NCBI GenBank assembly: GCA_011390775.1
Contig: JAABRS010000004.1
Span: 1 to 37,183 of the forward strand
From: Clostridia bacterium
GTDB lineage: Bacteria > Bacillota > Clostridia > Tissierellales > Dethiosulfatibacteraceae
Direction: 5' to 3'
Length of the DNA stretch: 37,183 nt
The translations under genes were made by a program, and so were the position numbers. The notes beneath the pieces were generated by a model. The model saw nothing but the letters and a program-made list of their open reading frames with translations, searched no databases and was not told where the DNA came from. This document shows, in pieces, positions 1 to 6,414 of the stretch. The stretch's first letter is position 1. Every line of letters starts with the position of its first letter.

Positions 1-194
1 TTAACGGTATTAGAGCAGCAGTAGTTGCATTAATTCTTACAGCAGGATTAAGGTTATTATCTGTTACAGTATTTAATGTTTTAATTATTATATTAACTTT
101 TATTGGTATAGCTATCTTCGAGATAAATCCAATTTTTATAATAATTGGAGCAGTTGCTCTAGGTATTTTAAAAAACAGAAATGAGGACAAATAG
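1..194 (+). CDS. Chromate transporter family half, C-terminal end (partial)
   Basis: An open frame enters from the left edge (codons begin at base 3) and stops at TAG 192-194, giving about 63 residues. They are almost entirely hydrophobic, with two or three membrane segments and a short charged tail ending NRNEDK. The stop lies two bases before the start of a recognisable chromate-transporter half, which is the usual arrangement of split ChrA systems in Firmicutes, where two roughly 180-residue halves form one inner-membrane transporter. The family call therefore rests mainly on position and hydrophobicity. The physiological substrate of such paired short proteins is not certain; chromate export is the named activity of the family. 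The 5' part lies outside the window. Confidence 0.7.
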   Translation, partial: NGIRAAVVALILTAGLRLLSVTVFNVLIIILTFIGIAIFEINPIFIIIGAVALGILKNRNEDK

Positions 195-196
195 AT

Positions 197-715
197 ATGG
201 TTTTAGCAGAACTTTTTTATTCATTCTTAAAGATTGGTATATTTAGCTTTGGTGGGGGTTATTGCATGCTTCCTCTTATCCAAAATGAAATAATAACGAA
301 GCACAATTGGATAAATTTAGATACTTTTATAGATATTATAGCTACTTCACAAATGACTCCAGGACCTATAGCAATAAATAGTGCTACATTCATAGGTTTT
401 CAATTAGGAGGAGTTATGGGTTCGGCTATAAATACATTTGGTGTTATTTTATTTCCTGCTATTATAGTAATGATTTTATCCAACTACGTTGAAAAATTTA
501 AAGATTCAAAATTGATAAACGACATATTTTCAGGACTAAGACCTGCTTTGGTCGGTTTGATTTTAGCATCAGCTTTTACAGTGGGTAGAACAGCTATATT
601 TAACATACAAACTTTATTAATAGCAGTGTCAATATTTGTAGTAATAAACAAAACAAAAACTCATCCTATTCTAGCAATAGTATTATCAGGCGTATTAGGA
701 GCGGCAATATTATAA
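197..715 (+). CDS. Chromate transporter family protein, second half (short ChrA type)
   Basis: This 172-residue membrane protein has the chromate-transporter signatures: FGGGY near residue 18 and the TPGP motif at 54-57, followed by several hydrophobic segments (about 75-97, 112-130, 133-172). Long ChrA proteins have two such domains fused; here each domain is a separate gene, and this is the second of the pair. The start ATG lies two bases after the previous stop, with a GAGGAC-like ribosome site inside the end of the upstream gene, so the halves are probably translationally coupled and form a heterodimer. Family members export chromate by proton-coupled antiport. In an anaerobe the natural substrate may be another oxyanion; that is inference. 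Confidence 0.85.
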   Translation: MVLAELFYSFLKIGIFSFGGGYCMLPLIQNEIITKHNWINLDTFIDIIATSQMTPGPIAINSATFIGFQLGGVMGSAINTFGVILFPAIIVMILSNYVEKFKDSKLINDIFSGLRPALVGLILASAFTVGRTAIFNIQTLLIAVSIFVVINKTKTHPILAIVLSGVLGAAIL

Positions 716-729
716 TTATAATTTACAAT

Positions 730-757
730 AGTGCATAATAAAGATTTATTGTGCACT
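730..757 (+). terminator. Inverted repeat after the chromate transporter pair
   Basis: Bases 730-741 pair with 746-757 in a 12-bp stem (one T-G pair) around a four-base AGAT loop. Only a short T run follows, so it may be a weak intrinsic terminator or an RNA-stabilising hairpin. It begins 14 bases after the stop codon. Confidence 0.5.
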
Positions 758-817
758 TTATCTGTATAGTATATATTTAAATGATAAATACTAATAAAAT
801 TATAGTGAGATATTCTG

Positions 818-847
818 TTGGATTAATTACTATTAGGATGATACAAT
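818..847 (+). promoter_or_regulatory. Promoter of the aminotransferase-aldolase operon
   Basis: TTGGAT (818-823), an 18-base gap and TACAAT (842-847) make a sigma-A-type promoter. The predicted start is near 854, about 36 bases before the ATG at 890, with AGGAGG at about 878-882 as ribosome site. Confidence 0.55.
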
Positions 848-889
848 GAAATATAAAATTAGTATAAAGAAAAAAGAGGAGGAACATTA

Positions 890-1981
890 ATGAAAAATAA
901 AAAATTAGTAATGATACCGGGACCAACTCCGGTGGTAAGAAGCATTCAAGATCAAATGGGTAGGGAAACAGTATCTTTTAAAGATCCAGAATTCATGAAA
1001 GATTATAAGGATTTAATTGTTGACTTAAAAGATATATTCAGAGTAAAAGGTGAAGCATTTGTTGTCGCTGGAACTGGTACAATGGCTATGGAAATGGCCA
1101 TTGCAAACGTTACAAAAGACGGAGATAATGTACTTATAGTTTCCAATGGATATTTTGGCGATAGATATATAGAAATTTGCGAAAGAAAAGGATTAAGTGT
1201 AGATGTACTTTCTGCTGAATGGGGAGATACTGTAACCCCTGAAGAAATAGAAGAAAAACTAAAAGAAAAAGACTATAAAGCAATAACTGTAACTCACGTA
1301 GATACTTCAACAGGAACAGTTGCAAAGGTTAAAGAAATAGGTGAAGTTGTTAAAAAATTTGAAGATACAATTTATATAGTTGATGGAGTTTGTGCAACGG
1401 CAGGTGAAAAAGAATATGTTGATGATTATAATATAGACATATTGTTCACAGGAAGTCAAAAAGCATTCGGAGTTGCTCCAGGGCTAGCTATATTATTCGC
1501 AGGAGAAAGAGCTTTAAAAAGAAGAGAAGAATTAGGTACAATAAGAGAATATTATGTAGATTTTCATAAATGGATACCTATTATGAATGATCCATCAAAA
1601 TACTTTGGAACACCTCCAATTAATCTTATATGGGCATTAAAAGAATCAGTAAGATTAATTAAAGAAGAAGGGATAGAAGAAAGATACCAAAGACACATTG
1701 AAGATGCTAGTTATATACAGAAAAAATTATTAGATATGGGTTTTGATATTTTAGCTAAAAAAGAATGTAGAGCAGTAACACTATCTAATGTTTTATACCC
1801 TGAAGGTGTTGATGATGGGGAATTTAGAAAAGTTTTATCAGAAGAAGGAGTAGTAGTAGCAGGTGGATTAGGAGAATATGCTGGAAAATTATTCAGACTA
1901 GGACACATGGGTAATATAGATAAGCATGTAATAGCTTCTACTTTAGCAGCTATTGAAAGAACATTAGAAAGGATAAAGTAA
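890..1981 (+). CDS. Class V aminotransferase, alanine-glyoxylate / serine-pyruvate type
   Basis: A 363-residue PLP enzyme of the small class V family that includes alanine-glyoxylate and serine-glyoxylate aminotransferases. The N-terminal substrate motif PGPTPV is at 10-15. The Asp that holds the PLP ring nitrogen is D165 in VDG, and the Schiff-base lysine is K191 in GSQKAFG; a spacing of 26 is typical of this family. Full length, strong ribosome site, ATG start. The next gene starts one base after its stop and is an aldolase resembling 4-hydroxy-2-oxoglutarate aldolase, which releases glyoxylate plus pyruvate. An aminotransferase turning glyoxylate into glycine would be a logical partner. 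2-Aminoethylphosphonate transaminase is a related alternative, but no phosphonate genes are nearby. Family call is firm; substrate is inferred. Confidence 0.85.
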   Translation: MKNKKLVMIPGPTPVVRSIQDQMGRETVSFKDPEFMKDYKDLIVDLKDIFRVKGEAFVVAGTGTMAMEMAIANVTKDGDNVLIVSNGYFGDRYIEICERKGLSVDVLSAEWGDTVTPEEIEEKLKEKDYKAITVTHVDTSTGTVAKVKEIGEVVKKFEDTIYIVDGVCATAGEKEYVDDYNIDILFTGSQKAFGVAPGLAILFAGERALKRREELGTIREYYVDFHKWIPIMNDPSKYFGTPPINLIWALKESVRLIKEEGIEERYQRHIEDASYIQKKLLDMGFDILAKKECRAVTLSNVLYPEGVDDGEFRKVLSEEGVVVAGGLGEYAGKLFRLGHMGNIDKHVIASTLAAIERTLERIK

Positions 1982-1982
1982 T

Positions 1983-2879
1983 ATGTCGTATTTCGAGATA
2001 AAAGGAGTAATACCTCCAGTTATAACACCTTTCAAAGGAAATGATGAAGTTGATTACGAAAAGTTTTCGAGCAATATAAGAAAATGGAATAAAAAAGAAT
2101 TAGCTGGAGTTTTAGTTCTTGGTTCTAATGGAGAAACTGCATATCTTAGAGAAGAAGAAAAACTTGAATTAATAAAATTAGCAGTTGAAAACACGGATGA
2201 TGACAAAATTGTAATGGTAGGTACTGGATTGGAATCTACAAAGATGACTATTGAATTAACAAACAAAGCAGCTGATTTAGGAGCTGATTGTGCACTTCTT
2301 TTAACACCTAATTACTACGAAGGGAAAATGGGAGATGAGGCACAGATAGATTATTTCAATGAAGTTGCAGATAACACTAAAATTCCAATACTTATATACA
2401 ATGTAACTAAATTCACACATATAAATATATCACCAAAAGTTATTAGTGAATTAAGCAAACATAAAAACATCATAGGCATGAAAGATAGTTCTGGAGACGT
2501 TAAGCAGTTGATACAATTTATGAATGCCGGGCTAGATAAAGACTTTAACTTACTTGTAGGAACGGCATCAGCATGGTATCCAGCACTTGCTGTTGGAGTA
2601 AAGGCGTCTGTAATGGCTCTTGCTAACTGTTGTCCCGATGAGTGTATAGAAATTCAGAATCTTTATGAAGAAGGCAACTTAGAAAAATCTTTAGAATTAT
2701 ATAAAAGAATGTATCCTGTAAATTCAGCAGTAACGGGTGGATACGGAATAGCCGGACTTAAATATGTTTGTGATATGTTGGGCTTTGAAGGTGGATTCAC
2801 TAGAAAACCACTACTTCCTTTAAAGAATAAAGAAAAAGATGAGCTTAATCAAATAATTAAAAAAGCAGAATTGATCTAA
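1983..2879 (+). CDS. DapA-superfamily lyase, probably 4-hydroxy-2-oxoglutarate aldolase-like
   Basis: A 298-residue class I aldolase of the dihydrodipicolinate synthase / N-acetylneuraminate lyase superfamily, a cytoplasmic TIM barrel. Visible active-site elements: GSNGE at 47-51, the catalytic tyrosine Y139 in YNVT, and the Schiff-base lysine K167 in GMKDSSGD. True DapA usually has GTTGE at the first site; GSNGE is the form I know from mitochondrial 4-hydroxy-2-oxoglutarate aldolase, which is why that activity is preferred. It follows the aminotransferase by one base and surely shares its mRNA, which ends at the strong palindromic terminator at 2889-2936. Alternatives within the superfamily (true DapA, other keto-acid aldolases) cannot be excluded by reading alone. 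Confidence 0.8.
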   Translation: MSYFEIKGVIPPVITPFKGNDEVDYEKFSSNIRKWNKKELAGVLVLGSNGETAYLREEEKLELIKLAVENTDDDKIVMVGTGLESTKMTIELTNKAADLGADCALLLTPNYYEGKMGDEAQIDYFNEVADNTKIPILIYNVTKFTHINISPKVISELSKHKNIIGMKDSSGDVKQLIQFMNAGLDKDFNLLVGTASAWYPALAVGVKASVMALANCCPDECIEIQNLYEEGNLEKSLELYKRMYPVNSAVTGGYGIAGLKYVCDMLGFEGGFTRKPLLPLKNKEKDELNQIIKKAELI

Positions 2880-2888
2880 AAAAAATTC

Positions 2889-2936
2889 AAATATTAAAAA
2901 CCCGCACTTTTTAAAAAGTGCGGGTTTTTAATATTT
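2889..2936. terminator. Bidirectional intrinsic terminator, perfect 48-base palindrome
   Basis: Bases 2889-2912 are an exact inverted copy of 2913-2936. The core is CCCGCAC / GTGCGGG flanked by A5 and T5 runs on both strands, so it can end transcription of the aldolase operon (plus) and of cupin-hcp (minus), which converge here. Confidence 0.93.
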
Positions 2937-2964
2937 AAGTCTCATTACTTATTAATTTGTATAA

Positions 2965-4599
2965 TTATCCTAAGAATAATTTTAAATCGTCTTCTACTTC
3001 ACCTATTCCAGCAATTCCGAATTTATCAACTAATACATTTGCAACATTTTCCGATAAGAAGGCTGGAAGTGTTGGGCCTAAGTGAATATCCTTAACGCCC
3101 AGTGATAGTAATGCTAGCAGTACTATCACAGCTTTTTGCTCATACCATGCAATATTATAAGATATTGGAAGGTCATTTATATCATTTAATTCGAAAATTT
3201 CTTTAAGTTTAAGGGCTATTACTGCTAAAGAGTAAGAGTCATTACATTGGCCGGCATCTAATACTCTTGGAATTCCACCTATGTCACCTAAATTAAGTTT
3301 GTTATATCTATACTTTGCACATCCAGCAGTTAATATAACAGTATCTTCTGGTAGTTTTTCAGCAAATTCAGTATAGTACTCTCTAGACTTCATTCTACCG
3401 TCGCAACCAGCCATTACAAAGAATTGCTTAATAGCTCCGGATTTAACAGCTTCAACAACTTTATCAGCAAGTTCTACTACCTGGTTATGTGCAAATCCAC
3501 CAACAATTTTTCCTGTTTCTATTTCTTCTGGTGATTTCAAACTTTTGGCTTGTTCTATTATTATTGAAAAATCTTTTTTTCCATTTTCATCAGGTACTAT
3601 GTGTTCGCATCCAGGAAAACCTGCTGCACCAGTAGTATATATTCTACTTTTAACCTCATCAGATTTAGGTGGAACTATACAGTTAGTAGTAAATAATATT
3701 GGTCCGTTAAAAGTTTCGAATTCTGTAATTTGTTTCCACCAAGAACCACCGTAGTTTCCTACGAAATTATCATATTTTTTAAATGCTGGATAGTAATGAC
3801 CTGGTAGCATTTCACCGTGAGTATAAACATCTACTCCTGTTCCTTTAGTTTGTTCTAGAAGCATTTCTAAATCAACTAAATCGTGTCCTGATATTAATAT
3901 TGCAGGATTATCTTTAACTCCTATATTTACTTCTGTGATTTCAGGATTTCCGTATTTAGAAGTATTTGCTTCATCCAATAATGCCATAGCTTTAACACCG
4001 TATTCTCCTGTTTTAAGAGTAAGAGCTGTGAGATCATCAGCTGATAGACTATCATCTAATGTAGCAGCTAAAGCTTCGTATACAAAATCGTAAATTTCAC
4101 CTTCTTCTTTTCCAATATTAACTGCGTGCTCAGCATAAGCAGCTAAACCTTTGAGTCCGTAGGTAATAAGCTCTCTTAAAGAACGTACATCAACATTTTC
4201 AGTTGCTAAAACTCCTACTTCATCACTATTTGCTTTTTCTTCCATTTCATCACTTGTAGATACCTGGAAGGTTGCAGAATCATGTAATTCATCTAAGTCT
4301 AAATCCTTAACCAATTCATCTCTAAGGGAAAGCATTTTTTTGATTTGATTTTCAACAGCCTTTCTATCAAAGTTAGCATTAGTTATGGTCATGAATAAAC
4401 TAGTAAGCATTTCATGGTTTAATTCATTAAGGGTCTTAACATCTAAATCACCCTTTTTTACTATTTGTGAGATTCCTTTAGTAGTGTAGATTAATAAATC
4501 TTGAATATTTGCAACATCATCCTTCTTACCGCAAACACCAACTACTGTACAGCCTTCGTTTTTAGCTGTTTCTTGACACTGGTAACAAAACATACTCAT
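2965..4599 (-). CDS. hcp: Hydroxylamine reductase / hybrid-cluster protein Hcp
   Basis: A 544-residue cytoplasmic Fe-S protein. The N-terminal cysteines C5-x2-C8-x8-C17-x5-C23 form the cubane-cluster motif typical of strict anaerobes. Conserved segments around the hybrid Fe-S-O cluster are visible: [23 protein letters not shown] and [10 protein letters not shown]. Hcp reduces hydroxylamine in vitro and is best known as a nitric-oxide/nitrosative-stress enzyme; it may also nitrosylate proteins. The start ATG is preceded by AGGAGGT at eight bases. It lies 22 bases downstream of a cupin gene on the same strand and probably shares its transcript. A Crp/Fnr regulator is divergent, with a palindrome suitable for it in between, a common hcp arrangement. 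Confidence 0.96.
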   Translation of the reverse strand: MSMFCYQCQETAKNEGCTVVGVCGKKDDVANIQDLLIYTTKGISQIVKKGDLDVKTLNELNHEMLTSLFMTITNANFDRKAVENQIKKMLSLRDELVKDLDLDELHDSATFQVSTSDEMEEKANSDEVGVLATENVDVRSLRELITYGLKGLAAYAEHAVNIGKEEGEIYDFVYEALAATLDDSLSADDLTALTLKTGEYGVKAMALLDEANTSKYGNPEITEVNIGVKDNPAILISGHDLVDLEMLLEQTKGTGVDVYTHGEMLPGHYYPAFKKYDNFVGNYGGSWWKQITEFETFNGPILFTTNCIVPPKSDEVKSRIYTTGAAGFPGCEHIVPDENGKKDFSIIIEQAKSLKSPEEIETGKIVGGFAHNQVVELADKVVEAVKSGAIKQFFVMAGCDGRMKSREYYTEFAEKLPEDTVILTAGCAKYRYNKLNLGDIGGIPRVLDAGQCNDSYSLAVIALKLKEIFELNDINDLPISYNIAWYEQKAVIVLLALLSLGVKDIHLGPTLPAFLSENVANVLVDKFGIAGIGEVEDDLKLFLG

Positions 4600-4621
4600 T
4601 AAATTTTACCTCCTAAAATTT

Positions 4622-4945
4622 TTATTCTTTATAATTAAACGGACTTGGAGCTTTTATAACGAAAATTTCTAATACTTCATCATCTTTGTTTCCAACATCC
4701 ATTTTTGTACCATAAGGAATGTTAATTATTTTACCGCTATTATATTTATGTGGTTCTTGTTCACCTAGCTGTAATGTCAGTTGACCTTTAATTACTATCA
4801 TATACACGTTTGAGTTTGCGTTGTGTACAGGTAGTCCTTCATCTTTAGGAAAAATCATGTGATTTAAGTCTACATTTCCATCGCTAATAATTTTTTCAAT
4901 TAATTTGCTATCTCCATTGCTGAAATTAAAATCTTTTTCTATCAA
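4622..4945 (-). CDS. Small cupin-domain protein
   Basis: A single-domain cupin of about 107 residues: a beta-barrel fold with the pattern VHNANSNVYMIVIKGQ, then a glycine-rich turn, IPYGTKMDVGN and a C-terminal VLEIFVIKAP strand. Canonical metal-binding histidines are sparse (one H in the first motif), so metal binding is doubtful. The frame could begin at GTG 4954, but that GTG is part of the ribosome site GAGGTG, which is perfectly spaced for the TTG at 4945; I chose the TTG. It is first in the transcript with hcp, so a role linked to nitrosative stress or Fe-S repair is possible, but no specific function is recognised. Confidence 0.8.
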   Translation of the reverse strand: MIEKDFNFSNGDSKLIEKIISDGNVDLNHMIFPKDEGLPVHNANSNVYMIVIKGQLTLQLGEQEPHKYNSGKIINIPYGTKMDVGNKDDEVLEIFVIKAPSPFNYKE

Positions 4946-4969
4946 TTTGTTCACCTCTCTAAATTATTA

Positions 4970-4998
4970 TTGTTTATTTATTTATAGTATAGTATAAT
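4970..4998 (+). promoter_or_regulatory. Promoter of the Crp/Fnr regulator gene
   Basis: TTGTTT (4970-4975), a 17-base gap and TATAAT (4993-4998). The predicted start is near 5005, which places the palindrome at 5014-5027 just downstream, where a bound protein would block the gene's own transcription. Confidence 0.65.
4986..4991 (-). promoter_or_regulatory. Probable -10 box of the cupin-hcp promoter
   Basis: Read on the minus strand this is TATACT. No good -35 box lies 17 bases upstream (CCGATT), as expected for an activator-dependent promoter. With a start near 4979, the palindrome centred at 5020.5 falls at about -41.5, the classic class II activator position of Crp/Fnr proteins. An overlapping TATACT at 4991-4996 is an alternative. 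Confidence 0.45.
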
Positions 4999-5013
4999 AC
5001 AGATAGTTAATCG

Positions 5014-5027
5014 GTAACAAATGTTAC
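5014..5027. promoter_or_regulatory. Crp/Fnr-type operator palindrome
   Basis: GTAACA-AA-TGTTAC is a perfect 6-2-6 inverted repeat between the cupin-hcp genes and the divergent Crp/Fnr gene. Size and spacing fit a Crp/Fnr dimer site. Its position suggests activation leftward and autorepression rightward. It is the only such site seen in this intergenic region. Confidence 0.7.
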
Positions 5028-5048
5028 GAAAAGGAGTGGAACTTAAAT

Positions 5049-5738
5049 ATGTATCAAAATTATTCTAATATACTTGAAAAAGTTGATTTATTTAATGATA
5101 TAACTTTTTCAGAACTTGAAAATATGTTTTTTTGCCTAAGACCTTTAATAAAAGAATATAAAAAAGATGAAATTATAGCTCTTGAAGGTGATGATATTAA
5201 AAACTTTGGAGTTCTTCTTCAAGGTAAGCTTATGCTTTACAAAGAAAAATTTGATGGAACTAGAGTACTTTTAAAGGCCGTCTATCCAGGACAACTTTTT
5301 GGTGAAATAGCTTCATTTTCAGAAAAAAGAAAATGGCCTGCTCAAGTTCAAGTAGCTAAAAATTCAACGGTGATGTTTATGCCGCCTGAAAAAATTACCA
5401 ACACCTGTACGAATCTATGTAGAGGACACAGAATCCTAACACTAAATATGATAAAGATAATATCTAAAAAAGCTATAAATTTAAATAAAACTATAGAATA
5501 TCTATCTGTAAAAAGCATTCGTCAAAAAATAACCTATTACCTCCTTGACCAATATAAGAAAAATAATTCGAAAAATTTTATGTTAGACATGAATAGAAAT
5601 GAACTTTCCGATTTTCTAAACGTTACAAGACCATCACTATCCCGAGAAATGGCAAATATGAAAAAAGAAGGACTGATAGATTATCACAGATCTTCTATAA
5701 AATTATTGGACATTGATAGCTTAAGTTCCATAGTATAG
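5049..5738 (+). CDS. Crp/Fnr-family transcription regulator, probable regulator of hcp
   Basis: A 229-residue Crp/Fnr protein. The cyclic-nucleotide-binding-like beta-roll spans about residues 15-130 (LEGDD, GKLMLYK, PGQLFGEIA), followed by a long dimer helix (130-165) and a winged helix-turn-helix at about 183-212 (NRNELSDFLNVTRPSLSRE). The N-terminal cysteine cluster of oxygen-sensing Fnr is absent; the cysteines are C29, C120 and C124, so the signal may be sensed another way, for example through haem or NO as reported for HcpR-type regulators. The divergent cupin-hcp genes and the shared palindrome make control of hcp the best guess. The ribosome site (GGAG, 5033-5036) is 12 bases from the ATG, rather long. 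Confidence 0.88.
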   Translation: MYQNYSNILEKVDLFNDITFSELENMFFCLRPLIKEYKKDEIIALEGDDIKNFGVLLQGKLMLYKEKFDGTRVLLKAVYPGQLFGEIASFSEKRKWPAQVQVAKNSTVMFMPPEKITNTCTNLCRGHRILTLNMIKIISKKAINLNKTIEYLSVKSIRQKITYYLLDQYKKNNSKNFMLDMNRNELSDFLNVTRPSLSREMANMKKEGLIDYHRSSIKLLDIDSLSSIV

Positions 5739-5784
5739 TTCATTATATATTTATCCATATTTATAAAAAATATACAAGAAACCC

Positions 5785-5813
5785 TTGCTATATACCCTGA
5801 CGGGGTATATAAT
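5785..5813 (+). promoter_or_regulatory. Promoter of the ferredoxin-like gene
   Basis: TTGCTA (5785-5790), a 17-base gap and TATAAT (5808-5813). The start is predicted near 5820, before the ribosome site GGAGG and the ATG at 5839. The gap is filled by a palindromic operator, described separately. Confidence 0.75.
5792..5808. promoter_or_regulatory. CsoR/CstR-family type operator inside the promoter spacer
   Basis: ATACCCTGACGGGGTAT is a near-perfect palindrome (extended arms TATATACCC / GGGTATATA, 5789-5811) of the AT-flanked C-tract/G-tract form bound by CsoR-family repressors (copper, persulfide, nickel or formaldehyde sensors). It occupies the space between -35 and -10, so binding should exclude RNA polymerase. 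No CsoR-like gene is in the window, so the signal is unknown. Confidence 0.7.
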
Positions 5814-5838
5814 GTTAAAAAGACTATGGAGGTTTTAA

Positions 5839-6051
5839 ATGGCAAAGAAAAAAGTAGCTTATATTAAACAAAACACATGTGACAGGTCACCATTTTGTCC
5901 TGTCAAAAGAATTTGTCCCCAAAAAGCACTAAAAAGAAAAGGATTTTTCGGGCCTCTCGAAATAGATGAAGAAAAATGTACCGGTTGCGGAACCTGTATA
6001 CAGTACTGCCCTCACGGAGCTGTAAAAATGAAAAAAGCAAAAGCAAGTTAG
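5839..6051 (+). CDS. Small 4Fe-4S ferredoxin-like protein with an atypical first motif
   Basis: A 70-residue, Lys-rich protein. The C-terminal half has a normal 4Fe-4S motif, C47-x2-C50-x2-C53-x3-C57-P. The N-terminal motif is unusual: C14-x5-C20-x5-C26-P in place of C-x2-C-x2-C-x3-C-P, so the protein has seven cysteines. One cluster can be complete (47, 50, 53 plus 26); a second would lack a cysteine ligand unless D15 or a 3Fe cluster serves. Role: presumably cytoplasmic electron transfer or Fe-S/metal handling. It has a strong promoter under a CsoR-type operator and a GGAGG ribosome site, and is followed by a small membrane-protein gene. A conserved but uncharacterised clostridial family seems likely. 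Confidence 0.85.
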   Translation: MAKKKVAYIKQNTCDRSPFCPVKRICPQKALKRKGFFGPLEIDEEKCTGCGTCIQYCPHGAVKMKKAKAS

Positions 6052-6057
6052 GGACAA

Positions 6058-6089
6058 ATAACCTTTTTATTTTTTAATAAAAGGGTTAT
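6058..6089 (+). terminator. Hairpin between the ferredoxin-like and membrane-protein genes
   Basis: Bases 6058-6070 pair with 6077-6089 (13 bp, one T-G pair, six-base T-rich loop). No T run follows the 3' arm, so it is a poor terminator; it may reduce or separate expression of the downstream gene. Confidence 0.45.
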
Positions 6090-6111
6090 ACTTATGTTGA
6101 GGTGAAATAAA

Positions 6112-6321
6112 ATGAAGAAATTTGAAGATATACTTTTTTACATAGCAATTGTTTTTTCAGGATACACTCTTTACAAGGTTTACATGGCAAATAAAGCTGT
6201 ACCAGATGGTATGTGTCCTATAAACAACTATATTGGATATATATATATATCTATTGGATTGGCAGCAATTTACTTTGTTGTTTCATTTATAAATAAAAGA
6301 AAAATTGCAGAAGACAAATAA
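6112..6321 (+). CDS. Small two-helix membrane protein, function unknown
   Basis: A 69-residue protein with two clear membrane helices, about residues 7-26 and 41-60, joined by a short loop with a cysteine-proline motif (GMCPINNY). The C-terminus is short and charged (NKRKIAEDK). The ribosome site GAGGTG is well placed before the ATG. It lies 60 bases after the ferredoxin-like gene, beyond a hairpin, and may be expressed by read-through from the CsoR-type promoter. I do not recognise a family. With its neighbour it could form a metal- or sulfur-stress unit, but that is guesswork from context. Confidence 0.7.
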   Translation: MKKFEDILFYIAIVFSGYTLYKVYMANKAVPDGMCPINNYIGYIYISIGLAAIYFVVSFINKRKIAEDK

Positions 6322-6342
6322 AAATTAAATAAAGATTTATAA

Positions 6343-6371
6343 TTGAAAATTTGCTACCTTAAAAATATTAT
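6343..6371 (+). promoter_or_regulatory. Promoter of the first MATE gene
   Basis: TTGAAA (6343-6348), a 17-base gap and TATTAT (6366-6371). A second candidate, TTAGAA-N17-TATAAT (6373-6401), would start so near the ATG that the ribosome site would be lost, so the first is preferred. Confidence 0.55.
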
Positions 6372-6414
6372 GTTAGAATTTTAAATTGCAGATTATATAA
6401 TAAGGATATAAATA

